Shown here piece by piece: positions 1 to 13,900 of a stretch of DNA of 64,000 nt. The stretch lies in NCBI RefSeq assembly GCF_028389875.1, contig NC_084687.1, positions 7,972,157 to 8,036,156 on the forward strand, in the 5' to 3' direction. The position numbers were made by a program, and so were the translations under genes. Position 1 is the first letter of the stretch, and each line of letters begins with the position of its first letter. This DNA comes from Rhea pennata (Eukaryota > Chordata > Aves > Rheiformes > Rheidae). The notes beneath the pieces were generated by a model. That model was not told where the DNA came from and did no database searches. It saw only the letters and a list, made by a program, of their open reading frames with translations.

Positions 1-1599
1 AGGTGCATCTGCGCTGTAGTCCACGCTGGACACATGCATTTGCCGAGGAAGGTGCCTCTTGAAGGAGATGTGCCTACACAGAGAAGACAGGACAGCTGTA
101 AGCTTTTCCAGGGATGTCCCCCTCCCTTTTCTCCCTTGAACTAGCACAAGGAAAGCAAGGAGAGCTCAAGAATAAATAGAATTAGTGCTCCTGATCACTG
201 CATGGACACTACCTATGCTATAGAATAGCATTCCACGTTCAAAAGAACGTCTTTCTAATTTTCAGAGTATTTGCAGCAAGCTGCATTTTTCACCCGTTAC
301 ATCAGTAACAGGCCATAGGTAAATACAGGAGCCCAATTATGTTCTTTGACCAAGCCACAAGCAACACAGCATAGAGACCTTTTCCCACCTCCAAGCTATT
401 AAAATTACAAGATGCTGGCATTAAATTTCCCTCAGGCAAAAGATGTGTAGAGCTTTTAAAGTGAGAGAGGCATGGCCATCTCAAAAAGTTAGAGTTTGTG
501 CTGGGTATTGCTGCTTCAAAACTGCTCTAGCAAACTCTTATCAAGAAAAAAACACAGACTTCTTCACAGACAGAAACGTGGGGCCTCGTGCAGAAGCTGT
601 CCCCTGCCTTCAACTGCCTTCAGCGTGGAGGGAAGCTGTAGGTAAGCAAAGCTTTATCTTAGTGAAGCATAACAGATTTGGGGGACTCACAGCATTATTT
701 CAGATTATCTGCTGTTTACAAGAGCTGCATATTGGGCTATTTAACCACACTAAGAACTTGCACAGCCACAAAATGAGCCTTCAGTGACCAGAGGAGCTCA
801 GAGCCCTCGCTCCTGCTGGGCAGGTTCCCCAGGGGCGCCCTGGCCCGGGCTGGGCCGAGCTGTGGTCGGAGCTCTCAGGCTGCACGGGGCCTGGCGCAGC
901 CGCAGGACACGGGGGAGGGCAGTTTGCTGCCTCCGCTTGTCCTGCTTCTGTCAGACTGAGCTTCTGTTTTCTCCTTCCCAGAGGAGGTGCAACAGAAGAT
1001 GCGCGGGCGCGTGCCCGGGCCAGGGACCGGCGGCAAACCGCCGCCAGGGCGCCCGGCCGGCTCCGGCCCCTTTGGCGGCGGCAAGGTGAGCCGAGGCGCG
1101 GGGCCCTGCGGCTCCGCTCCCTGCCCTCCGTCTGCAGCCTCCTGCGGGGAAGGCGCCCGAAGCCGGGCATCACCCTTCCCCGGTCTCGGAGCGCTGCGGG
1201 TTGCGGCCTTGAGCACAGCCCGGCCTCGCGCCACGATTTGGCTGCCTGGCTGCTCGGCTCTGCGCCGCATCCACGAAGGAGAGCAGAGGGGGCCGCCGCC
1301 ACCGTCACCCGCCCCTCGCGCCGCGGCCAGGCCAGAGCGGCCGGGACCGCGCTGATGGCTCGGCGAGGCCCCGTCACAGGAGCAGGCCTGAATCCTTCAT
1401 TTTCTGCCAGCCCCACAGTGAGCCAGCCCTGACGCACCAGCCGGCTGCCGCAGCCTTCGGAGAGCGGCCCAGCCTGGAGGTGCATGCACTTTCTTTGCTC
1501 TCGCTGAACGTATCGGGCTGGATGAGGTGTCCCTGCGGTCCGGCCACTTCCCGCAGACAAATGGCGCCTTCCCCGCACCGAGCATGGCAGATCTCTCAC
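1..1599 (-). other. SYT6: SYT6 intron 2, partial, with CpG-rich patch
   Basis: No C2-domain exon is visible in either strand here. About 880-1,370 is very GC- and CpG-rich, unlike its flanks, and supports long open frames on both strands that look like compositional shadows. A plus-strand segment with splice-like ends (982-1,085) lies inside it and is listed separately. From 1 to 880 I see nothing recognisable. Confidence 0.6.
982..1085 (+). other. Possible antisense exon in CpG-rich patch
   Basis: A pyrimidine-rich tract ending TTCTCCTTCCCAG precedes 982, and AAG|GTGAGC follows 1,085, a near-consensus donor. The 104 bases between stay open in one frame and encode a Gly/Pro-rich peptide beginning EVQQKMRGRVPGPG. 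I do not recognise it. There is no second exon I can pair with it, and CpG-rich DNA often makes such chance signals. It runs opposite to SYT6. Confidence 0.2.
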
Positions 1600-1936
1600 C
1601 TGGCGGAAGAGGTGGGCTCCGTTGTTTGCCGCTGTATCCGTGAACGCCGCATGATGTGGTCCTTCATGGACAGCTGGACCTCGGCGGGGATGTCTGGAGA
1701 TGTGTGGCTGATCTTTACAGCGGCCTCCAAGAAACTTATGGTGCCCGCGTCCTTGAGCTTGTCTGCCATACTCTCCTTACTGCAGTCTGCCTCGCTCTGC
1801 AAGATGGCCAGGTTAGAAGAAATGGCCTTGTTCCTCCAGGGAACCCAGCACAGCTTCCAAAAGAGAAAGAGAAAACCTGCCACCAGGGCAAGTCCGCACA
1901 CAACAACTACCAGCGCAAGGAGGCTGACGGAGAGCT
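1600..1936 (-). CDS. SYT6: SYT6 coding exon 2 (transmembrane segment and juxtamembrane region)
   Basis: The acceptor CCCTGTAG precedes 1,936 and the donor is AG|GTGAGA, with GT at 1,599-1,598. The 337-base exon carries the only membrane span, beginning [20 protein letters not shown], then the juxtamembrane [12 protein letters not shown] with a cysteine that is a likely palmitoylation site in this family. The rest is the linker ending [12 protein letters not shown]. Human SYT6 has a methionine where this sequence has V in CWVPW, so an internal start at that position would not be available here. The last arginine codon is split 2+1 with the next exon, which is outside the window. Confidence 0.93.
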
Positions 1937-4900
1937 CTACAGGGCAGGAGAAGGTGGCAGTGGTGGGGGGAAAGAGAGGCAGGGAAGGAAAAAAGAAAAG
2001 AAAGATTGTGAGAAAGCCACAAGTAAGAGATGGTCCAAACGGACTTATATCTCCCCAGGTGCTGCAAGTGAGAGTCAAACCCATGTAAACATCCCCTGCA
2101 GGATTCCTGCCCCAAAGGCATCTGGGAGAAAAGGTGTCTCCAATGGCCGAGCTATGAGGTCTTGTGCTGCAACACTCAGCTGGACTATAAAGCTTCCTGC
2201 TTGGTTTGATTTGTGGCCCTTGCAAGCAGCTGAGCCTCAAACCGAGCAGAATTGCGGAAGAACTGAATGATGGAAGCAAGTTTCAATGCAGCGTGAGTAG
2301 AAACTGCCTTTCTCTTTGTAACAAAGGCGTTCAGACGTAATATTAAAAAAATCCACCCGCCATAATCCTGAAAAGCAGGTTGTTGTTGGACTCTTAATGA
2401 TCGCATCTTGTCCAGCTGTGCAAGTGGGGAACTAAAAAAAAACTGCTGATGCAGTGAAACCAAATATAGAAGAAGGTTGTACAGCAAATATTACATTCTT
2501 CCTTACTCTAAAGCGCACAGAGAAATCCAAAGTGAAAGCTGTGCATATCCTCTGACTTTCTGAGTCACTTTTACCTCATATGCTATTTATTGCAGCATTT
2601 CAAGCTCCTCTGGAGAGGAAAGAGCTTCTATACATACGGTTGAAGAATCACGACAAAAGGAAGAGCACATACACATGATCTAGGCTGTGAAAACATTCAA
2701 AACTTTTCAAAAAGAGAAAACAGTGGCTGCTTTTAGTTCCTTTCTTACAGTATATAAATTCTCAGATTTCCACCCAAAGCAATATTCCAAGAGCTTGGAA
2801 CACACAAAAAAGGCCCAGCCTGGAGGCGCAGGCCTGCTGGGGCAGGATCGTGGAAGGCTCCTTTGCAGGTTAGTATGAATTCAAGGAGAAGAAGCATCTT
2901 GCCTCCTGCATTATTTGTAGTGACCAGTAAAGCTATAATCCTTAATTTATGTAAGCGCAAGCCAGGACAGAAAAACAGATTAAAAAAAATTAAATACTCC
3001 AGACTTTTATACAGAATAGTCATTACCTCTTACTGACTCCTGTTTCTATGCCTGCTTAGACCACAGATGTTTTTCTATGACATGTGAAATAGCAGCTAGC
3101 TAACTCGGTCTCCACAGACCAGACACAAGGCCATTGGTTTGTCTAAATGCAGAGCTAAGATTACTCTTAGTGAATATATCACAAATGTGTAAAATTAACC
3201 GAAGAAAAGAACATCAGATGTAGGTGCTAAACAGTGAAACCATCATGCACGGAAGCAGTGTAGATGGACATCGATGAGATGGGCAAGGTTCTACCGGATT
3301 AATATTTTATTTTTGTCTATATGAATTCACTGCCCCTCTTTAGATTATGTCTAACTACACTTAAGGCAAACAAATTCTCAACTCCAAAACCTCTAAGAAA
3401 TGCCACTCAGAAACTGCATTTAAAACAATCTCTCTTAAAATACATCCTTACCAGGCAGCTTAGCTTTTAGCAGATCATCTCACATCCGTACTTCATCATG
3501 GCTACTACAAAAGTGATCCCTGAAATAGGTTTTTCCTTAAATAGAAATCATGGCAAGCAAGTTTTCTTTTTCCTCACCAGCCTCGCGTACAGGTCAGCCT
3601 GTCAGCCTGTCAGACCTCTGCATACCACAGCTGGGGTGAATGAATAGGTCCATCTCGTCTATAATAAATAGGATTGTATGAGGCAGCAGTGGAACTTCCT
3701 TGGAGAATTGCCTAATGGTGTTCTCAGCAAAGCAGAGAGCACAAAGGTACCACTTTCCTGTGTTTTGAGTTAAGTCTTGGAATCGTGCCGAGGATATTCA
3801 AACAATTTCATAAGAACACTTAAGAAGCTGGATTTTCTGCAAATATGTCTTCTTCTCCTGTTCTGATTTTTCCTCTGTAAATGGTTTTAGAAATCCAATA
3901 ACCTTTTCCAGTACCATTCCTTCAAATCCTGGCGAGACATCCGCAGCTGGAGCCTGACTCAAACACACACAGAGACGTCCATACCGCACCGACAGAATTA
4001 GCCTCAGTGATAAGGAGCTGCCCGAAAGATTTTCCCCAGGCAGCTTCTTTATCTGCCTAAAAATTACTCGTATGACTCTAACAAAAATGAGCTGTGAAGG
4101 GATAAATAATACATGGCTTTTGTTGCTAGCAGTGACGTCAGCTGTGGGTTCTGAATCGCAGATACCTTTATCAGCCTGTAAGGACCAACTGAAACTAAAG
4201 ATCATGTCAGACCACCGCTCAGCTTCAAAGACTGGCATGGTGAATCTCCTACAGACCTAATAAAAATAGTTTAAAAAATCCAACATCCCAACAGAGATGC
4301 TTTCAGGACAAATCTGCTTTGCAGATTTAACTTTTACCAGCTTTTTTCATCGGCAAATAACCGCTGATAACATGAGTTATTGACCTCCACTCCTTTCAGT
4401 TATTTAAATCTACAGGAAAAAAGTTGCAACACAGAACCTGTCACTGCTGGAAGTTGTTTATGTAGCAGAAAAGTTCCTGTTAAGATACTTCTGTCCATTC
4501 CAGGAAATTATGTAGCATGTATAAACTTTCCAGCACACCAGCCTTGTTAATGAAAAACATCAGAAATAATTAGTTATCCCTTCTGAGAAATTGTTGCTAG
4601 CTCGAGAAAGATACTAGTCCACATCTCTTCTTACTGAGGTGCCATTTGTAACGCATTTGACAGTATTCACAGATACTTTTATGCATGACCTCTTCCTCTT
4701 TCCTCTGATGGCTCATATAAAACACAAGCAGATGGGACTGGGATTTTACAGACGTTTTTTAAGCATTTGCCTTGGAAGAATATTGCCTTGTCTGAGGATG
4801 ACATTGAATTACCCAAGACTTCTTCTTGAGTTATTCAACTTAAATATCAGTTGAACAGAGCTGACCTTAATTGACTTAACGAGCTTTCTCTTGTGACTGT

Positions 4901-7900
4901 GAAAATACCAGTTACTTGAAAAAATATCTAGTATTCAAAATGTTATTAAAGGACATTTGAAGCATGAACTGTAAAAACTAGACAACCCCTTAGCCAACAG
5001 AAAAGGCTAATCTTGGCCTTAGGGCCAGACGTTTCTTGGATATTGCTGGCACCAAAGTAGGTCAAGCCTATCTGCCCAAAGACTTCTCCAGAGGCAGAAA
5101 GAGACACTCCATCCTGGGAAAAGCATTGTTCTGTGTTTCTATCACCTCCCTGCATGTCCCTGTCAGAGTCAAGCCCTCCAGGGTGGAGAGGTGGAGAGAA
5201 TGGTGGGTCTGGCAGCTATGAGGAAGATCCCTCTAAACGCTGGACAGCATGGGAAGCGCTAAATTTCTTGCATGGCTTCTATATTTAACATATGTACCTG
5301 GACTTCTAAGAGAGCTGAGAACCTGACCCAACCACTAGAGAAACAAAGAAAAAGATATTCACAGCAGTGCCCCAGCACAGCCGCCACCGGCAGCCCTGGT
5401 CCTTCGCCCCAAAGCACAGGCATTTGCCGAGAGCGCTCCTGCGCCTGGCCCAAGTTAAACAACACTAGGTGTACAGAAAAACACAGCTTCCTAAACTGAA
5501 AGCCATTTACAGCCAGAACCCATGCCAGCACCTGTGGCTCTAAGCCCTCAGAGACAGCACGAACAGCTCAGGGGGCTCATGCAGAAGCACCACCGTGCTC
5601 CCAGCTCCTCGCGGCGTGAGCTGTGCATGCAGGCAACGGGGGTGGCGCGAGGGCGGTGGGGCTGGTGAGGCAGAGGCAGACAGCCACTGCCGCAACCTGG
5701 GGACATGCGCACCGAAACATGCTGCAGAGCAGCCCCATCAGACAAGACATGTGCAATTCACTGAGCCGAAACCTGCAGTGACTGACGGGAATGCCGAGAG
5801 TACCACGGAGACTGTCTAAAACATATGAACTTTAACAGGGATTGACCAGATTCCTCTTTGGGATTGTCTGCTTTGTGGGTTTTACTGTTTCTGCAGGGTC
5901 TAACAACCTTGTTGCTGATGCTGATAACAAAGCCCATAGGAGGACTCAAACCAATAAAACTTCCCAGAAGGTCACTACTTTCTGCTGCATTCCTTGTGCC
6001 TTTCCGGTAAAGGATGAAGTGGCCCAGAGTCACCTGAAGGCATCAGCTTGAAAGCTAAAAACAAATTTAAGAAAGGGGATCCTTTCCTGGCTAGTCCACC
6101 CCCTGCCCCAGCCCTTGCCCCCAGTGCCCAGGCATTCTGTAAGCCGCGCATTAGTAAAACTATCCATTTTGCTTCGTCTTGGATGGGAACTAATTAAGGG
6201 AATATGGCAGAACCACATTTAAGATTTATGTCCCTTAAGCCTTTATACTGCCCAAGCTGAGATACCAAAGGGGATAATTAGCAAAGTCCAAACAGAAAAC
6301 GATTAATAATGTGACAAAGCCATGATTACAACAGTCTATTAACTGCAAGACAATACTGGTCTAATTACGGCAACATTGCCTTTTATTACTTTGAAGTGGC
6401 TTGCACTGTCATTAGGAGATTTCATAGATAATTCTGAGTTTAATGTGAAGAGTTATATTTAATAGCTTAGTAGATGTAATTTAGCTTTTCTTCCACCCAC
6501 TCCCCACAGAGAAAATAAAATACGTTTGATGGCTCTCCCAGCCCTCCAACATCTGTTAGTCACTCTAACCACAGGTTGGATTTAAACAAAGTTAGGATGC
6601 CATGAGTGGAAATGCAACAGGACTAAAAAAGCACCAGTGCAATAGGCTGGGGGTTGCAGAGTGGGCTGGGGCCAGCTGCACACAGCAGCAGGACCTGCAA
6701 GCCGGCGGGACCCACGCTTCCCGACCCTGGCACGTGTTCTCAGGTGCTTGAGCACCCACATGCGTTCCCTAGGCATAAGGTTGGCCATAGGGAAAGTGTA
6801 GCTTGAGAGAGAGCTCTGACTGGTTCGTTTCCGCTAGGTTTCTTTCAGTTAAACAGCAGCACTCAGGTATTCCCAGCCAAGCTGTGGAGCATGGACCATC
6901 GCTGCCCAGAAGAGCGAGGAGACATGCCTGGAGGTGGGTGGTGGTGGCGTGCCTGAACCCTGCTTGTATGGGCTGCAGGACTGGTTTTCCAGTGCGATAT
7001 GTTGACCACCGCTCATACTGTGCCAGGAGGTATCTCCAGTCTTCTCTGTCCATTTTGCTTTTTTTTGCTCCTGCAGCAGTGCTTGTGAGAATATATTGCT
7101 CTTTTTCTGCAAGCCTGTAGAGAGATCATGCATCGCAATGATGGATTACGATGAGAATCATTGCTGGAGGAGCAGATAGGCAGCTCTGGGGTTATGGAGG
7201 ACCATGTGAGGCACCCGCCAACTGATATAATTTTCCGTCTCTGGGGAAGCATCAGCGATATTACCCTGAAAGCCGAGGCCTGGAGCTCAGGCAGGAGGAA
7301 CTGGTGCATCGGAGACACAGCTTGACCCGGGGGGGGGGGGGGGGGCGGGCAGCACAGGATAAGGCAGGGAGAAGAAGAGATTTCCATTAAATCCCAGCTA
7401 TAGATGTGTTTATTCAGCAATACTGTTCAGCTTTGAAGCTGTGCAGAGCTTTGAACAGACAGGGGACGTGGGACAGAGGCAGAATGCTAAAGCAATGCAG
7501 CAGAACCATATCCAGCAGCACTACAGGAAAAACACAGCAAGAAGTACAACAGAGCCCAGGAACTACCCCTTTGGGAATGCAGTGAAGAACAAATCCTAGA
7601 ATGCACCAAAGCAAAGCAATGAGTAGAGCACTTGAAAACGGGAGTTTTGAAAAGGAAACGGCTGTCTTAAGAACTGTGAATCTCAGCTCTGGGTCCAATG
7701 CAGGACTCGATAAGTGAGGGGAGCTGCAGTGTTGCAACATGCAGGCCCCAGTCCACTCCTTACCCCCTCTCACAGGCACGGGAGAGCAACAGAGCAAAGA
7801 AGATCAGATTTCCCATCACCCAACCCGCCACCAGCTCATGCATCAGCGAGGAGTCTATTTATCAGAACCCACAGCTAGGCAAGCTCTGGGCTGTGCAGAG

Positions 7901-10900
7901 TGTGCATGTGAGGGAGAAACATTGCAAAACAATATAGCTGCTGGGAGCAGGCCCAGCCTGCCGGGCGTCTGTTGGATGTTCTCATCGTCACAGCTTTGGG
8001 TTTGCTTGCTGCTTTTTGGGTGGCATCTGAAGCATCAACACCACTTCCCTTCTTGATTCACTGCTCTGCTCTTGAAACAGCTATGAGCTGTAGGAATGTG
8101 TCTGGAAATATTCTCCAGCTATAGAGGTCATTAGCAACTGTCACTCCGAAACCTAGCTGCGGTCGGGTAGCCCAAGAGTGCAGAAGGCACTATGTTGTGA
8201 GGCTTCTGCCTCAATCAGGTCATGAGGGTGTAGGTTGTTAGCAGCAGGAAAATGTCACTACATTCTCAACAGGTTTTAAAGCAGCAGGTCAGAAAGTAGT
8301 TGTGGAGCGAGCACATGATCTCATGCAGGGTGGCAATACAGGACATGAAGCAGTCCCATGCAGCAGCATGTCTGTCGGCAGAAGCCAGAGCACCTTGGGG
8401 CACTGCAGGTGACACCTGCGAGTTCACAGGGCACAGATCTGCTTTCTTGAACCTGCCAAGCCCTTCCTTTCTGGGGACAACCTGAGCTGTCACCTTACTG
8501 CTCCATCAGTGTCTGCCAACACCTTGCTCAAGCCAGCAGGAGCTCAGCTGCTCCACAGGTTTCCCTGCGGAGGAGCAGGGAGCATTCCCCAGCTGAGGAC
8601 AGGACAGTGTCCTTGGAATACGAGGGAGAGGAACATGAAGTCACATGAATACTGATTAGAAAAAAGTAAAATTAGTTTTGTTTCAGCTGCACTCTGTTGC
8701 AGACCATGGTTGAATCGTGTTTTGTTGCTCCAAGTCAGTCACCCACAATTTTGAAAATGGTGTGCAAGTGGAAAGAATTGTCTGAGCTTATTTTATATAA
8801 GGAACACTTTCACATTAAATTCATCATACAGAGTTCAATAGCAAGCTTCCTTCTCACCCTAGCAGAGGGGCAGAAAACTTCATGAGATGAACTTCCCAGA
8901 TGTCCTGAGAGGAAGCCCCAAGGGACTCTGATGTGTCCCCTTTGAAGCTGCATAGACTCAGCCTTCCTTCTGCATGAAACTAAAAGATTTATCCTGTCCA
9001 TGAGCTGCTAGACACTGAGTCTATCACTATCAGCTCCCACCAGCCTTCTCTGTGATCATTGACTCCACAGGAGCCCAGACAGAGCCCCGCCATCTTCTGG
9101 GCACATCTCAGCTATGAAGCAGACAGGAGGGAGATGGAGACATGAAAGCTCAGACTGGCTATGTCAAAGTTCCAGTGAAGAGAAACAACTTCTTAAAAAT
9201 TAATTTGCTGCTATCACAGGGTTCCTGCAATACAGGAGCTTATTGGAATGCAAACTATAAGCCTCAGAGGCAGGGATGAATCAGAAGCTATTTTGAGAGT
9301 AATTATATAAGATTATAAAGTTAAAAACATCTCATTATTGTACGTTAAGTCAGCCTACTTCACAAGGAAAACTTGGAGGGAACCAGCATCTCAGCCAGCT
9401 ATGATCTATGGTCCAGGCACAAAAAGCAGCCTCCTAATGCCCGTCCAGCAAAGCCTCCTTCATTAAGCAATGGCAGGTCTTTTCATCATTTGCTATAATT
9501 CTTTAGAGGATGTTGCGCTATAGCACGGAGAATAAGCAGGACAGTGAGGTATGGAGAACTTCCTGCAAAGCTGTTCGCCATTTGTTACTTAAGCAGTTAT
9601 GTAGTTCATTGTCCAGGAATCCAGGTATCAGCTTATCAGTAAGAGTACAAAAATATCTCCACATTTTTTAAATTCAGTTCAAATTATGATTAAGGAGAAG
9701 ATGTTTAAACAATAAATTTGCACATGGACTAAAGTGTTGTTCATTCTCTATCCATGAAGGAATTACTGCTAGTGCTGTACATCCAGATACTCTCTACAGA
9801 TCCACATTTGCAGAAAATTCTAATGCTCAGAAGAAATTAATTTTGAAATTAGTCTTGGGGCTTGGCTAGAAATGAAGCATTTTATTCCAGTCAGATCACA
9901 TCTTTAAAAGCTGGAGATTCTCAAAAACCAGGGAGAGGATAGAAAGAATATCCTGGACACACAGTAACAGCAAGGAAAGCAGACAGGACCCAAGGGTCAT
10001 CCCTTTCCAGACACCCACAGTAATGGGAATACAGGCACCCCTGAGGGCTGGCAGAGGGCTGCCAAAGCACTTCCATCCTTTCAGCCAAGTTTGTAGCAAC
10101 TTTCAAACCACATCCAGGAGCAGAAGGAAAATCTGGATGCTCCCGCATGGATGCGTCCCAAGAGGGAGCAGCGGTGTTTGGAGAACACTTCCACCAGACC
10201 ATCGCAGGGCCTCGGCAGTGAGCCTCCTCATCCTGTCACTCCAAGGACTCAGGCGAGGCAGCAGCACTGGCACGTGGGCGACAGGTGTGCGTATTGCAGT
10301 GCTGCCTGCTGCTCCGAGCGAGTGCCCGAAACCCGAGCAATGAGGAACCGGGAGCCCCCAAGCTAAACCTGTTCAGCAGAGCAAGGACAGGCTCTTCCCA
10401 TCCTGTGCCGAGAGGGCAGGGACACAAATCATCCACGCTCCCAGCACCCTTCCCTGGTTTGGGGACAGGTCCAACTTCTCCATATGTTCGCAGCATATTG
10501 TGCCACTTGGTTTCCAGTCCCTACACGGGGAGGGATGCAGTCACAAATGCCAAGCCAGCACTGCTTTTGCAGCACAGGAACCTGCTCCAGGCAGCAAGCA
10601 GCCACCATTTATTTTATACCTTGTCTATAGCTGTGAAACCTCCAAGCAGTTGTTGCAATGGCTGCTGACTGAGCACGTAAGATGTTTGTTTGGGCTCCTG
10701 CCCAGAGGGTTCCCAACGCCCTGAAAGCAGAGCTGACATAGACAGGCGTATTTGCCTGAGGAGACCGACAAAAGGCTGCTGAAATCAAATATTTTGATAT
10801 TCTGGGGTCAACTCACATGTCGATTGTGACTTTCCTTCCAGACTGCATGAAAGGCACATGTGTTTATCAAACCTTTCTTGGTGTGTGCAATCAGCAGGAG

Positions 10901-13900
10901 AAGCTCTGAGCTGCTAGTAACATTGCATTTCTGTTGTCAAAAGCGGAGAAAAAAAAGATTGCTCTGAACCAAGGAAACATTCCCCAGTGATTTAGGTTGC
11001 TTTGTGTCTCAATCAGCTGTTTTCTAGAGTCTTATAGGTGAGATAGTAAGTTGTCATTGCTTTATTCCTAACCGATGACAATCTAATGAATTATTTTAAG
11101 CCGTGCTGAGTATAATTATAGCACATAGCTGTGCACTAACCCTATGACATTTTATCATAATATGCAGCATCTGTAAATGACTCAGTAATGCCTCACACAC
11201 TTGGTGTCCCAGGCTTGGGGTTAAGTAGTTGACACCAAATCTCATCTTCTGACCATGAAGTAATCCCACTTACAGGCATTGAGCCAAGTGCACTAGGAAT
11301 GCCAGCGAAGCCTCACCGATCTTGTTCAAAACAGAAGATGTCTGTCCAGATCTCCTGAAGCCAAGCAGAACCAGGCAAATAGCAAAGCACCATGATATAG
11401 ACCCTTCTGAGGTATACTAATCCAATTTCATTTTCAGATGTAATGTGACCAAAACAAGCAAAAGCTCTTCACTGTCTCCTTAAGCAAGCAAAGACCCTAG
11501 ACCTTACAAATTCCTTCCAAAAACTTGGCCAAAGCTGACTGCTGTGAAGAAGCACTGAGGAGGCTGGGGGCAGTGATGCCTCATCGTCTGGTCTCCCAAC
11601 AGCCCGTCTGGGACCTCACTGCCTTCCTTTAAACTAAGAGCTTTGGTTTTGGGGGAATATTGCCCTGCGGCTCTTTAACTCCTCCGTGATTCAGAACCAC
11701 AGCCACGCTGTCCCCAAAATGTCTCAGAATGGAGCTTGCTTGGAAGGAGACTCTGGGCCTCCTCCCACCCCCCTCCCAGCCTCCAGCCCAGGTGTGCCAA
11801 GCCTGCTAAGAGCAGGCGAGTGAACAGTAACCCTCGATGCAGCACAGGACACCAGGGAGAGGGTGAGCCCGTACTACACAGGAGAAGGTGGCCTGCCTGC
11901 CAGGAGAAGCAGAGATCTTCTAGCCTGCAGTGTAGAAGGTGCAGAAGGCCCAAGCAGGGGCCAAGACAGCCCAGGCAGTTTTCCCACAGTGTGGGCTCTG
12001 CAGGAATGGCCACACGGCCACACAACCCGCCCGGCAGCGAGGGCTGCTCGAACAGCCTCCTTGGAGAGCGCAGGACGAGCTCTGCTGCCCGGCTCTGTGC
12101 CATAGCAAACATCCTATGCATGTTTATGACAAGGCTCATGCAGGGCTCCCCTGGCCTGGACAATGGACAGATCTGTGCAGACAGGAGGTTGGGCTGCCAG
12201 CTTCCTCCCTCTGGAGCCAGTGTGACCATGTAAGCCCATGTCTTTCCCTCTTCTCACACTTGCCACCGCTTGCAATGCCTGGCACATGGAGGATACTGGT
12301 CTGCATGGTTAAAAGCTCAAAGCAGGCTGAGGAGCAGCTGGGAAGATCCTCCATCACCTATGTGCAGACGATGGGTAGCTGGTACCTGCTACCGAGAAGC
12401 GGCACTCCACCTGGCAACGCAGCCGTACAGGACCAGCACCGCCTTGCCCCGAGGCACAGGAGCAGCTCCCGACGCGTTCTGCCCGTGTTCAAGCTCGTGC
12501 TCGGCCACCGCTGCCACTTAACCCCTATGAGGCAGCGCGGAGCAGCCGCTGGTACTGAGTGGGCTGCTGCCCTGCAGCCTGGCAGATGGATCCTTCCTTC
12601 TCCCTTGGCAGCAACCCGCCTTGCTCCCCGCTGTGCACCATAACCCTGCGAGCAACCAGGTATCAGGTCAGATAACTCTGCCCTGCAAAGCACGCAGACA
12701 TCAGAGAAACTACTCTGTGCGGCAAGAATGCATCTAAGGAGGCGCTTGCTATGCTTAACACTGAGCTACAACAGTGTGTGCATTTCTTTGCAGCAGTCAC
12801 AAACATGCACAGAAAATCAGAGTGACACATTACCAAAGACCCTGATATGCTAGAATTTCTGGGCAATTATTATTCAGTGGAACCAAATATTCTAGGATCT
12901 TATGTCCCAGTGATTTTTGAAAAAAGGATTTTTGAAAGGGCTTACATGAACTGTGTATCTAGCATCCTGCCTTTAATCTTTACTGCTCAGTTTCCCACGA
13001 TGTTGTCAAATACTAACATGTTACAACAAAACAAACTAAACTAAATATAAAGATAGCAGATTAGCATCTGCAATTTCACTATGCATAAGACACCTGCAGG
13101 ATAACTTCTTCTTTTCAATTTAATTTACAGTCACTCCAAACATCCCCTCTCCATCCCTCCAGGATGCCATTTTGCAAGGTGCAAGCATAATTAAAGAACA
13201 TGCGTGGCACAGAGATGAACTACATCGCTCCCAAACAACTGCCACCATAAGTGATGGTTACCTTAGCGAGTTCTCTGGAGGGAAATGAGCATCACTGTTA
13301 CAGATAAGCTTCCTGTTCTTATGATTTACAAATAGAAAGATATATATATGCTATTGCCTCTTAAGATGAAATAACATATTAGATTATTAGAGCAGGACAA
13401 AAGTGCCTAAACCAACATGAGGTGGAAACATGGGGTCCTAAGGAAGAATACGATTGTACCTAGAAACATGAACAGTAAGAGATTAAACAGGTTAAAAAAA
13501 AAAAAAAAAGCCAGCATAGTTGTAGCTACAAAGTTAAATGAAGAATTATACCAGAACCAAGATGCACACAGGGTCCTGGTTTTGTCTCTGAAAAAAAAAA
13601 TGAATGCACATACATAAGACTGAATATCAGTGAATGCACCGTATATGCATATGGCTGTGCACACTGCACCGGTATGACTTCAGCAGAGGTGTCAAGAAAC
13701 AAATATCTGTAAACACAAAAATGCCAGTTTCTCAGAATCATCCTGTAAAACAATGGAGAAGATTAGAGTAAGGCTATGCCCTGATTTGAACCAGCTCCAA
13801 GCACATGCTTGGTCTTAGTGAAACACAGGGAGAATACTGAAAGCAAGAGAAAATGTTTCAGCAGCAGAGACAAACTGCTGAAGCAAAATCTTCATTAAGG

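Noticed and set aside
781..1599. 272-codon minus-strand open frame left of SYT6 exon 2
   Set aside because: It begins beyond the SYT6 exon 2 donor in CpG-rich DNA, with competing open frames on the other strand and no recognisable domain; composition explains it.
3798..4238. 146-codon minus-strand open frame in SYT6 intron 1
   Set aside because: No recognised domain and no supporting splice signals; likely chance.
11675..12643. Overlapping long open frames on both strands (184 and 234 codons)
   Set aside because: GC-rich intronic sequence, no domain, no conserved motif, no splice context.
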